Positions 36,527 to 45,080 of a stretch of 64,000 bases of DNA are shown one piece after another (position 1 is the first letter of the stretch; the number at the start of each line of letters is the position of its first letter). The stretch is from an uncultured Dehalococcoidales bacterium (lineage in GTDB: Bacteria > Chloroflexota > Dehalococcoidia > UBA1151 > UBA1328), in the NCBI GenBank assembly GCA_905614375.1, contig CAJQSP010000014.1, forward strand, positions 49,984 through 113,983, written 5' to 3'. A program made the position numbers and the translations under genes. The notes below the pieces were generated by a model. That model saw nothing but the letters and a program-made list of their open reading frames with translations. It was not told the origin of the DNA and searched no databases.

Positions 36527-38080
36527 CTAAAGACCGGTCAATTTCAACATATAAACCTCTTTGGTGTCTAACCCCATCACCTTAATTTTGTGGTTATTGG
36601 TATCGGCGATGTAGACACAGTTTCCTGAAACCGCCACCCCAGCAGGCTCACTAAACTGGGCGATGGTGCTGAACCCGTCCATATCGCCAGCTTTCCCCGA
36701 ACCAGCAACGGTGTTTACCTGCAATGACCCAATAGCTACCGACTTAATTTTGTTGTTATATGAATCGGCAATGTAGATGACATCTTTGCTGACAGCGAGT
36801 CCTTGAGGGTGCTGAAACAGGGCGTCCTTGCCGGCTCCATCTATATCACCAAATTCAAACAGGCCTTTGCCCACCAGAGTTACCACCCGACCCTCATCTG
36901 CGATTGCTGAAACCCTGAGAGCGCTAGTTTCACTATCGATGAAAAAGACTGCGTTGTTCGAAACTTCGATTCCGTACGGCTGAGCGAGCCTAGCGTTTGA
37001 TTTGAGATCGTCGTGTATGTCTTCGGCGCCATCCCCTGCGAATGGGTTCACGGTGTTTTCAGCTAAGTCCAACGACCAAAGCTGGTGGAATCCCGCCATC
37101 GCCACGTACAGCACTCCTTCGTGAAGAGAAAGGTCGTATGGCGAATTGAGTGGCATGGCTCGAGCATCCCCACCCTGATGCCGATACATGGATTGTGCGC
37201 CGGTGCCTGCAATAGTTTCAGCCGTTCCCCTAACAAGACCAATCCTCACGATTGTGTGGGTACCAGCATCGGCAACATACAGAGTTTCACCATCAATAAC
37301 GACACCCTGTGGATTATCGAATAATGGCTGATCTAGAGTGCGTTCGGAAAAGACGCCAGGATGTTCAATATCTGCCAGCGGAGATTCGCCATTGCCAATG
37401 ACGGCCTCAACCTTACCGTCGAGATCGCTGATGACAAGACGGCGGTGGTTAGAGTCGGAAATAATCAAAATCTCACGTTCGGCGTCAGCGGTAATTTTGC
37501 CGGGGAACGACAGTTGCGTTTCGGGTCGAGTCTCAGGAAGAAGGTCTCGTTTTCCACGTACAAAATTGCCCAACGGCTCGTGTTCTTCGATCATTCCAGC
37601 CAGCACCTGATCGAGAGCATCGACGGGGAATTCGCCTTCGTGTCGACCAATTACTTTGCCTGTCGGATCCAGAAACATCAGAGTCGGCCAGGCTCGAGCT
37701 GCAAACGATTTCCAAATCTCGAAGTCAGCATCGTTCACGACTGGATGACCAATTCCATAACGACGCACTGCTTCACGAACATTCTCCGACGATTTTTCTG
37801 CGTTGAATTTCGCCGAGTGAACACCGACGACAGTGAGAATATCTGAGTACTTTTCTTCCAGCTTCCGCAACTGCGGAAGTACATGCATGCAGTTAATTCA
37901 GCAGTAGGTCCAGAAATGCAGAATGACAAGTCGACCACGTAGGTCTTCCAACGTTAACGGGGCTTTGGTGTTGCACCATTCAAGCCCTTCCGGAAACTGC
38001 GGAGCGTGGATCGTGCCTTCGTACTTTATGGTCAATCGTGACCCCCAACTAGCATTGCCAGAAAATTCTTGAGTGGACAA
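36527..38080 (-). CDS. Candidate selenoprotein: thioredoxin-like + NHL-repeat protein (NHLRC2-like) with in-frame UGA
   Basis: From TTG 38080 the frame runs 517 codons with one TGA at codon 61 (37898-37900). Around it the protein reads [18 protein letters not shown]. Cysteine homologues of this family read [14 protein letters not shown], so the UGA takes the place of the first Cys of the CxxC pair, giving UxxC (61 and 64) with an extra Cys at 60. The thioredoxin-like domain spans about 25-165, with cis-Pro in [10 protein letters not shown] (Pro132). NHL beta-propeller repeats ([33 protein letters not shown]) fill about 165-517. A SECIS-type hairpin follows the UGA, and selA is in the window. 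Without Sec decoding, callers would report a truncated protein from Met65. PHP gene upstream (65 nt) and DUF255 gene downstream share the strand. Confidence 0.88.
37862..37879 (-). promoter_or_regulatory. Bacterial SECIS-like hairpin within the coding sequence
   Basis: In the mRNA, CUUCCGCAGUUGCGGAAG folds into a perfect stem: CUUCCGC/GCGGAAG with an AGUU loop. The stem starts 18 nt after the UGA, and the loop G is about 27 nt after it. Bacterial SECIS elements recognised by SelB lie just downstream of UGA, with a G early in the apical loop at roughly this distance. The hairpin is inside the coding region and still encodes the conserved LPQLRKLE stretch. Confidence 0.78.
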
Positions 38081-38145
38081 TTATTTGACCTGACTTTGCC
38101 CGTAATTCACAGCTAGTGCAGATTTTCATCAGCATATCGAACGAT

Positions 38146-39078
38146 CTACTCGCCAATGAACACTGGTTGAGACCATGCTCGAGTGCCCCGCGACGAATAA
38201 ACGGTCGCTCGCACGTAGCCATCGAGTCGGGTTGGTGAGTACGAGGGAGAAAGACTCGTCGATTCGTAAAGCAACCGACCGTTCATCCCAGTGAACAGAG
38301 TCGTGTACTTTGCCTGAATACCGTCATTCTGGGTCGTTTCAGGATCGATATCGAGCTTGATCTGCCGAAAACCCGCAACCATGTCTCCAATAGTCACTCC
38401 GGTCGATGCGTAGAACTCGCCATTCGACATCGCTTCGTAGATATCTTGCTGTGCCAGCTTGGCTGCCTTGACCTGTACCCATCCCCTACCGGGATTCGAG
38501 CGGTTGGCACTGAACTCGCCGGTGTAGTGATGCGAATCGTCAACGGCGATTCCCCACACTCGTCGACCATGACTCAGAAGTCGATCCCAAATGCCATCGG
38601 TGCTTGCCTTGCCTCCACCACCGGCGTTATGGGCTTCAGGGTGCCCGTTGAACACTTCCATGAACTTGTAGCCCTCAACCTGCATCATTGCGCCGTCATC
38701 GAACGCCCAGCGAAAGTTAGGGTGATTGATCGACGCCATACCGCCAGCTGCGATTATCCGTTCAACGTTCTCTCGCATAGCAGTGACGATATCGGTTGAG
38801 TCAGACGCCTCAACAACCTCAGTCACTCCGTATCCATTTACATGAACGGGTCCATCAGAATTCCGAGAGGTGACTTCTTCACCGGTTACAATTAACGGCC
38901 AATTAGCTTTCTCGGCGTCGGAACCTTCAAGAATCGTTAGATGATTGTGATCCGATAAACACAGCCAGTCGTAGCCCTGCTCGTGATACCACTCCGCAAC
39001 GTGTTCCGGCGATTCGTCGCCGTCACTGTTGGTCGTGTGGGTGTGAAGATTACCTTTGAGCCAGCTTTTTGTAGTCAT
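38146..39078 (-). CDS. PHP-domain metal-dependent hydrolase
   Basis: The 310-aa protein has PHP motif I as LHTHTTNSDGDESPE (about 11-25), then CLSDHNHLTI (about 36), ASINHPNFRW and IAVDDSHHY, which supply the metal-binding His and Asp residues. PHP domains hydrolyse phosphoesters, as in histidinol phosphatase or polymerase-linked nucleases. The exact substrate is unknown. It is the first gene of a possible PHP-selenoprotein-DUF255 run on the minus strand. Confidence 0.85.
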   Translation of the reverse strand: MTTKSWLKGNLHTHTTNSDGDESPEHVAEWYHEQGYDWLCLSDHNHLTILEGSDAEKANWPLIVTGEEVTSRNSDGPVHVNGYGVTEVVEASDSTDIVTAMRENVERIIAAGGMASINHPNFRWAFDDGAMMQVEGYKFMEVFNGHPEAHNAGGGGKASTDGIWDRLLSHGRRVWGIAVDDSHHYTGEFSANRSNPGRGWVQVKAAKLAQQDIYEAMSNGEFYASTGVTIGDMVAGFRQIKLDIDPETTQNDGIQAKYTTLFTGMNGRLLYESTSLSPSYSPTRLDGYVRATVYSSRGTRAWSQPVFIGE

Positions 39079-39260
39079 ACCCAGATTTTACAGATCATTT
39101 GAAGTGACGGAGCGGTCGAATGTCGTTGACAGTGACCAAACATGACGAGAGACTCCGCAAATATCTTCGTTCGCTTGTTCGAATCGACCGCAATTGCGAA
39201 CTTTATTTATCGACTTACAACTGAAATCCCACTGCAAATCATTTCTAGGAATTTTTCAAT

Positions 39261-40175
39261 ATGGCGAAACTAAAGGTGCTAGTTACAGGTGCGAGCGGAT
39301 ACATCGCTTCTCTGATGTTACCAACGATGCGAAACCATTTCGATTTGATTCTTGCCGACGTTTCGGACACCGACCGCACTGGCAATAAAGTCGCGGGAGT
39401 ACATATAGCCGATTTCATCGACAGCGATCGATCGAAATACTCGCATCTGTTCAAAGGTGTCGACGCTGTGATTCACTTAGCATTCAAACCACACACTGTC
39501 CGCGGATCCGAATCCGAAAAAGCACCGATTGATCGATTCGATAACGAGCATGAAAATGTTCAGATGGCTAACAATATCTATCGTTCTGCATACGATGCTG
39601 GCGTACGACGAATTGCTGTGGCAAGTTCGAATCACGCTGCCGACTGGTACGAGCATTCGCTGATACACGATCGCAAGATGGACATGGTTCGTCCAACAGA
39701 TTTTCCGATTTCCGATAATTTCTACGGCTGGGCGAAGGCTGCGTATGAGCTGTTGTCATATCCGTACGCATGTGGCATTTTTGGTCGAAAGCTCGAAACC
39801 GTGATGCTACGAATCGGCTTCACCCGTCCCATTCAAGCTGCTCAATATTTATCGGCCGATCCGATGTCGGAACAAACTCGGGGCGGTCTTGAGGAGTTCA
39901 AGCGGAATTTGGGCGCTTACATCAGTCCTCGGGACATAACGCAGTTATTCACCAGAGCGGTCGAAGCGCCGAATATCGAAAATGAATACGGCGTGCCGTT
40001 CGTTGTTGCGTACGGCTGTAGCGACAATACTCGACGCTTCTGGTCGCTAGAGACTGCGAGGAAGTATCTCGACTACCAACCGGAAGACGACACCGAAGTG
40101 ATTTACTCACAAGATATAGCCCAATTAATCACCGGCGAAGGTACAAACATACGAGGCGGAAAAGTCGGGATTTAG
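39261..40175 (+). CDS. NAD-dependent epimerase/dehydratase (extended SDR)
   Basis: The 304-aa protein has the nucleotide-binding motif VTGASGYIAS (about 8-17) and the catalytic YxxxK as YGWAKAAYE (about 155). VIHLAFKPH and RRIAVASSNHA fit the extended SDR fold; uronate dehydrogenase-like proteins share the SSNHA segment, so a sugar-acid role is possible. It stands alone between divergent and convergent neighbours. Confidence 0.85.
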   Translation: MAKLKVLVTGASGYIASLMLPTMRNHFDLILADVSDTDRTGNKVAGVHIADFIDSDRSKYSHLFKGVDAVIHLAFKPHTVRGSESEKAPIDRFDNEHENVQMANNIYRSAYDAGVRRIAVASSNHAADWYEHSLIHDRKMDMVRPTDFPISDNFYGWAKAAYELLSYPYACGIFGRKLETVMLRIGFTRPIQAAQYLSADPMSEQTRGGLEEFKRNLGAYISPRDITQLFTRAVEAPNIENEYGVPFVVAYGCSDNTRRFWSLETARKYLDYQPEDDTEVIYSQDIAQLITGEGTNIRGGKVGI

Positions 40176-40300
40176 CGGGCGTTGGATGTAGCGTACAGCC
40201 TGAACATTCGGTCCTCCCTCCCAAAGTAGGATGGAGTTATAGGGTGGGAAACTACGACGCGATTCTAGTCATCCGATGACAAGCGCGACTAACGCCGCAC

Positions 40301-42259
40301 CTAGTAAAACGAGAACTTGCGACGAATCATCTTATCTTCACCGATCTTGGCGACGATCTGCTCATGCAGTTCGAAGTCCCATTCACCGATGAAGCTGACT
40401 GCCGTGCCACGTTTACCCATTCGAGCCGTGCGACCGATTCGGTGAACGTACTCTTCGATATTCTCAGGCATGTCGTAATTGATGACATGAGAGATCGTCG
40501 GAATGTCGAGTCCACGTGCTGCGAGGTTGGTCGCAACCAACATTCTCAGACTTCCGTCTCGGAATGCGTTCATCACACGGTTACGCTCTGATTGCGACAT
40601 CCCACCGTGAATACCCTTGATTGCGAAACCTTCGCCAGCGAGTCCCTTAGCAAGACGGTCTACTCCAACCTGCATCTTTCTGAAAATCAGGACCTGAGAC
40701 CCTTGCGTTAAGTCATCGAGAATTTCTAAGATCCCATCAGCCTTGTCTTGCGATGCAACGTCATAGAAGATCTGATCGACTTCATCGACCGTTTCTATGC
40801 CCTTTGAATCATTGACCAGCTGAATCCAGCGAGGGTCGTCGAGGTATCGGCGGATGAGTCCACGGATGAATCCGGGTATCGTCGCTGAGAACAGCGCGGT
40901 TTGGCGCGTACTCGGCGTTCGCTTGAGGATGAACTCCATGTCGTCGGCGAATCCGATATCGAGCATTTCGTCGGCTTCGTCGAGCACCGCGTACCGTATA
41001 TAACCCAAATCGATAATCCGACGGTTCATCAAGTCTTTGAGTCGACCCGGCGTACCGACGACGATCGTAGCGCTCTTCTCTAGCGCTCGAATCTGCTTGG
41101 CGATCGGCTCACCGCCGTAAACAGCAACAACGCTGATTCCACGGTCACGACCGATAAGCGCCAGTTCTCGTTGCACTTGCTGGGCAAGTTCCCGAGTTGG
41201 AACAAGCACGAGACCTTGTACGTCCCGCGAGTCAGGATCGATCTGGTTACACATCGGAATTCCGAATGCAGCTGTTTTACCTGATCCAGTGACCGCTTGC
41301 GCAACCACGTCACGCCCTTCAAGCTGCCAAGGAATGGACGCTTCTTGAATATCTGAAGGAGATTCGTAACCCATGTTGGAAATCGAATTGACAATGGTCT
41401 TTTCGAGTTTGAGTCCACCCCAATCTTCTATGCCGACAAGATCGGTACGAATCTGAGTCAGGATTTCCTTGTCTGGTTGACGTTCTTGATCACGTCGTCG
41501 GACTGGCTTACCACGGACCGGCGTACGATCTGATATTGGCGCTGCGGGTGCTTTAGCCTCTTCACGAGTTTCGCTGTATTCAGGTTTTGCGTAGCGACCT
41601 TCGTTCCTAGGTCGGCGTGGGGTACGTTCTGCAGCAGATGTATTTGGCGATTCGCTTCTCGGTTGGCGCGCTGGTCGATCGTAACGTCGATCACGGAAAT
41701 CTTCTCGTTCCGATCTGTCATCGCGCTTACGATCGTCACCACGACCGTCTTTGTTCGAGAACGCGGCGTCAGCGTCCCGACTTCCTCGCCCATCGATGAC
41801 TGGTCGTGAATCTACGTTTCGTCCACGGCGTTGAGCGCCTGAACGCTGCTCATCACGCTGTTCGGATAAATGTGCATCGGGTTGACCATTACGTCTAGCA
41901 CGATTACTAGGGCGTCTTCCGTCTCGACTGTTGTCGCGATCATCTCGGTTACGTCGACTGCTGTGTCGTGAATCGGCCAGTTCAGGACCTTTGTCATCGT
42001 TACGTGTTTCGCTACGCCGTGTATCCTCTCGCCGTTCCGAACGGTCCCGTGAGCGTCGATTCGATTTGCGAGAGCGTTCTGATTCCCTGCGTGATCCCGC
42101 TTGGGATTCGCCAGATCGGGAGTCGGTAGATTCTTCGGAGTTTGGAGTGCGGTTCGCGGCTGTACGCTTGTTAGTTCGTGAATTCGATTCAGTTGATGCC
42201 GAATCGTCGTTCTTGTTGCCGCCGCCGATCAGACTTTTCAGTCGGCCTAGAGTGCCCAG
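40301..42259 (-). CDS. DEAD-box RNA helicase with long Arg/Asp/Ser-rich N-terminal extension
   Basis: The helicase core has the Q motif GYESPSDIQ, motif I AVTGSGKTAAFG, VLDEADEM, LFSATI and HRIGRTARMGK. The ATG at 41374 cuts into the Q motif, and upstream codons in the same frame restore the conserved helix (WGGLKLEKTIVNSISNMGY). That frame stays open back to a TGA at 42293-42295 and encodes about 270 residues very rich in Arg, Asp, Ser and Gln, a likely disordered RNA-binding tail. It contains no ATG, GTG or TTG. CTG 42259 (LGTLGRLKSLIGGG), with AGAAGG about 11 nt upstream, is the best start; the given 5' end is therefore tentative. Confidence 0.72.
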   Translation of the reverse strand: MGTLGRLKSLIGGGNKNDDSASTESNSRTNKRTAANRTPNSEESTDSRSGESQAGSRRESERSRKSNRRSRDRSERREDTRRSETRNDDKGPELADSRHSSRRNRDDRDNSRDGRRPSNRARRNGQPDAHLSEQRDEQRSGAQRRGRNVDSRPVIDGRGSRDADAAFSNKDGRGDDRKRDDRSEREDFRDRRYDRPARQPRSESPNTSAAERTPRRPRNEGRYAKPEYSETREEAKAPAAPISDRTPVRGKPVRRRDQERQPDKEILTQIRTDLVGIEDWGGLKLEKTIVNSISNMGYESPSDIQEASIPWQLEGRDVVAQAVTGSGKTAAFGIPMCNQIDPDSRDVQGLVLVPTRELAQQVQRELALIGRDRGISVVAVYGGEPIAKQIRALEKSATIVVGTPGRLKDLMNRRIIDLGYIRYAVLDEADEMLDIGFADDMEFILKRTPSTRQTALFSATIPGFIRGLIRRYLDDPRWIQLVNDSKGIETVDEVDQIFYDVASQDKADGILEILDDLTQGSQVLIFRKMQVGVDRLAKGLAGEGFAIKGIHGGMSQSERNRVMNAFRDGSLRMLVATNLAARGLDIPTISHVINYDMPENIEEYVHRIGRTARMGKRGTAVSFIGEWDFELHEQIVAKIGEDKMIRRKFSFY

Positions 42260-42440
42260 TGTTCTGGTGCCCTTCTGATGGTAGGAGTGGTTTCAGTAAG
42301 TATTTCTGAATTTCTTACTTCTAGTGTACTTCTTGATTGAGCATTTCTGACAATAAACTTCGATTTAGCTTTCAATTCGATCAAACTCGGTTCAGTCGCA
42401 AACAGGTTGTTAGGTCTGATTTTTCGATAGTGTGGCTATT

Positions 42441-43634
42441 ATGAGCACAACCAACATCAGCCCGCTGATCAACGATTCCGCCTCGCCACCGCACTCTTCT
42501 TTCCAAGAGTGGAGGGACGTTTATAGCGACAATCGGATCAAGTATTCAGTGGCTTCAGCCGTAGCTTTGTTGGTCGTGATTTCCATTGGATTGTTTACCG
42601 TAGGTGCGCTTGAATTGATGCTAATTGGCGCAACGCTAACGGCCGGTGCGATTGGTTTTCACTTGCGTTTGTCGAATCGAATACGGATTATCAGCAACGA
42701 ACTCGCTAAAGCTGAAGACAAATTGGCAAACGAGGCTAGTTCCAGCAGAATTCTAAGCGGAATTCGCACTCTCCGAGCAAACGACGCACTTAGTACAAAC
42801 GCACGTCTTACGGTAGCGGCCCGAATGGCGACCGAGTACCCGGCCGCAATCGTCTTCAATCTACGTGATGTTCATGAAGTTCTTGCTCCTTCGAATTGGA
42901 GCTATGAGGGCCAGCTTTCACACATCAGAGACCAGTTTGTAAGAATCGATGATGATGATCCAGGAGCGTTAGCAGCGCGACAGGGATCCGTCATCGTAAT
43001 TTCAAATACCGATGAACGAGTTGAAAGGTTACCGATCTGGGCAGAGAATGCTGGTTTCTTACAGGGGATCGTCGCACCGATCAGTCGTGGACTAGATACA
43101 GTCGGCGTGATTTATGTGTTGAGCAAATCAGACAAACTTCCCACGCTCAAAGAAATTGAACAACTTGAATTGATTGTGAGTTTCAGTTCATATGGTGCGT
43201 TGGCATCTGGGCCAGACAGTGCAGCAGGTCAAACTCAGCCGTTCCGAGTCGTAGAAAAACCTGCCACAGCGAAGGCTGACTATTCCTCTTCTGCCACTCA
43301 GCCAATTCGCATGGAAGGCTTCGCGCTGAATCCAGAGTCGGAAAGAATAGAGATGAACGGCATGTTAATTTCCCTATCTCCAACCGAATTCTTACTAATG
43401 CACGCATTAGCTTCATCGCCCGACAAGCCTGTTTCACCCGCAGTTCTCATAAGCAGTTGCTGGTCGAAGAATGCCCGACCTGCCGACAACGCAGTCGATG
43501 TCGCCATATTCCGGTTGCGCAAGAAGTTGAATAGAACGGCTTCTGCCAAGGGGCTTATCAAGACGGTTCGAGGCATTGGTTACATGTTCATTCCGCCGAC
43601 TTCGACTGCAACTTCGCCCGCAATCGCCGACTAA
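42441..43634 (+). CDS. Membrane-tethered winged-helix transcriptional regulator
   Basis: The protein (397 aa from ATG 42441; a GTG lies 9 nt earlier) has two hydrophobic helices (about 36-53 and 55-75), a coiled stretch, a GAF-like middle domain (about 95-250) and a C-terminal OmpR/PhoB-type winged helix (about 300-385: LSPTEFLLMHALA, VDVAIFRLRKKL, IKTVRGIGYMF). No phosphoreceiver domain is present. The layout suggests a one-component sensor that binds DNA from the membrane, although its helix order is reversed relative to ToxR/CadC. The signal is unknown. No ribosome-binding site is evident. Confidence 0.8.
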   Translation: MSTTNISPLINDSASPPHSSFQEWRDVYSDNRIKYSVASAVALLVVISIGLFTVGALELMLIGATLTAGAIGFHLRLSNRIRIISNELAKAEDKLANEASSSRILSGIRTLRANDALSTNARLTVAARMATEYPAAIVFNLRDVHEVLAPSNWSYEGQLSHIRDQFVRIDDDDPGALAARQGSVIVISNTDERVERLPIWAENAGFLQGIVAPISRGLDTVGVIYVLSKSDKLPTLKEIEQLELIVSFSSYGALASGPDSAAGQTQPFRVVEKPATAKADYSSSATQPIRMEGFALNPESERIEMNGMLISLSPTEFLLMHALASSPDKPVSPAVLISSCWSKNARPADNAVDVAIFRLRKKLNRTASAKGLIKTVRGIGYMFIPPTSTATSPAIAD

Positions 43635-43674
43635 ATTCCTAGTCCCCGACTGAAACTCTTCTCTCTTAAAAGTG

Positions 43675-43705
43675 AACGTCGCACCGAGGCGCTTGGTGCG
43701 ACGTT
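43675..43705 (-). terminator. Hairpin terminator between convergent genes
   Basis: AACGTCGCACC and GGTGCGACGTT form a perfect 11-bp stem with a 9-nt loop. On the minus strand it is followed by CACTTTTAAG, a short T run, and lies 70 nt after the FtsZ-like gene. It may stop transcripts from both sides. Confidence 0.7.
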
Positions 43706-43772
43706 ACGCCAACCGGTCTTAGGACCGGGTCCGCTATATGTAGTCATTGTGTGTCGCAACGACCATCACAAA

Positions 43773-44834
43773 TTAGCCAGTTGGTAGAAGAACCGGACCC
43801 CGTGTACGACAAGGTGCTGGCGTGTCGAACACCGACACCACCGGAGGGATCGCCAATTCACGTCGTATTGGAATGATCGGAGTAAACATGCCTTCACTAT
43901 TTTGCTCAATATCGATTCCTGCTAGAACTATCGTCACGCTGATCTCTTGGCCCATCCCGATCAAGCGTTCACTCGAAACGTGAATAATCGCGTTCATGCC
44001 GATTTCCTCACGCACCTTGGCGACAGCATCTGCAACCTGCCCAAGCGACAGTCCAATACCGCCCTCGACGTGTACGACAGCTGATCGGGCACCAACCAAC
44101 TCGTACGAAGTGGAAGCAAACGCTTCAACAACCGCCTTCCTACCGGCATGAAGCCCCGTAGAAATACCTGAGACAACAGCTGACTCGCCAGCATTGGTTA
44201 GCGAATCCTGCACTGAGATAGCCCGTTCAGGTGAAGATTCGAGTGCGAGCGCAACTGCATTTACCGCGGCTGAGATATTCATGTCGGCGTTCATAAAGGC
44301 ATCCTTCAACGATCCACCCATCGCACCACCAGCCAATAAATCATCGTTGCACATCGTCATCACGGCATCAGCGGAGGATTTTAAAAGTTCATGTGCATGG
44401 GCAGCAGATTGGTTTCGGAAACGACCTTCAAACTCAAACGGCATGTTCACAGCCGCAATGGTCAGCGCACCCGACTGTCGTGTGATTCGGGCAATCTCTG
44501 GTGCAAGCCCTGACCCTGTGCCACGGCCTAGACCAGCAAGCAGAATCACCACATCGGCGCCGTCGATGAAATCAACCACCTTTGATTCATATTCGTTGAA
44601 CAAATCAACTGCAGTTTCAGGATTGCCACCGCTACCAAAGCTGTTTCCGATGGCCAAAGCTTCGACGCTATCGTTGAGATGCACAGTAGCTGATCCGGTA
44701 TCGAGACCGAGCATACTTACGTGACCTGAAACTGTTTCTGCCAATCGATTCAGTGAGGAACATCCAGCCCCACCTACACCGATAATTTTTACTTCAATAG
44801 TGGCTGCTCTGGGCAACTCTTTTACCTTCATCAT
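43773..44834 (-). CDS. Divergent FtsZ/tubulin-family protein
   Basis: The 353-aa protein keeps the tubulin/FtsZ GTPase fold signs: VGGAGCSSLNRL (about 20-31) and a glycine loop GLGRGTGSG (about 101-109), where cell-division FtsZ has GGGTGTG. PFEFEGRFRNQ matches the following helix. The T7 synergy loop of FtsZ (NxDFADV) cannot be recognised; the matching region reads ALESSPERAISV. The C-terminal FtsA/ZipA-binding peptide is also missing. It is probably a non-division FtsZ paralogue with altered GTP hydrolysis. Confidence 0.8.
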   Translation of the reverse strand: MMKVKELPRAATIEVKIIGVGGAGCSSLNRLAETVSGHVSMLGLDTGSATVHLNDSVEALAIGNSFGSGGNPETAVDLFNEYESKVVDFIDGADVVILLAGLGRGTGSGLAPEIARITRQSGALTIAAVNMPFEFEGRFRNQSAAHAHELLKSSADAVMTMCNDDLLAGGAMGGSLKDAFMNADMNISAAVNAVALALESSPERAISVQDSLTNAGESAVVSGISTGLHAGRKAVVEAFASTSYELVGARSAVVHVEGGIGLSLGQVADAVAKVREEIGMNAIIHVSSERLIGMGQEISVTIVLAGIDIEQNSEGMFTPIIPIRRELAIPPVVSVFDTPAPCRTRGPVLLPTG

Positions 44835-45080
44835 CCGAACCCTGCCTTATCTGCATTTGGCAGAGATCAATTAGTTGTCTCCATCGCTGCCGTCAGTACA
44901 AATTAGCACACTTGTTCTATCAATTGAAAGCCTTTTAGAACACTCATTCGGAACACCCGTGCTAATTCACCTGTTTGCAGGTAAGAAGCCCAATTCGTTA
45001 TCTAAATACCTAATGAAGTCATCCGAAGTCGGCGTTCAGCGAACGAAATGAAATATGACTCGGACCCGAAAATGAAAAAT

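Noticed and set aside
41458..41793. Minus-strand 111-aa frame upstream of the helicase core
   Set aside because: It is in a different frame from the helicase and the Arg-rich tail; the helicase frame is continuous through the same bases.
41931..42278. Plus-strand Arg/Ser-rich 115-aa frame
   Set aside because: It lies opposite the Arg-rich extension of the DEAD-box helicase, and the composition of the minus-strand frame explains it.
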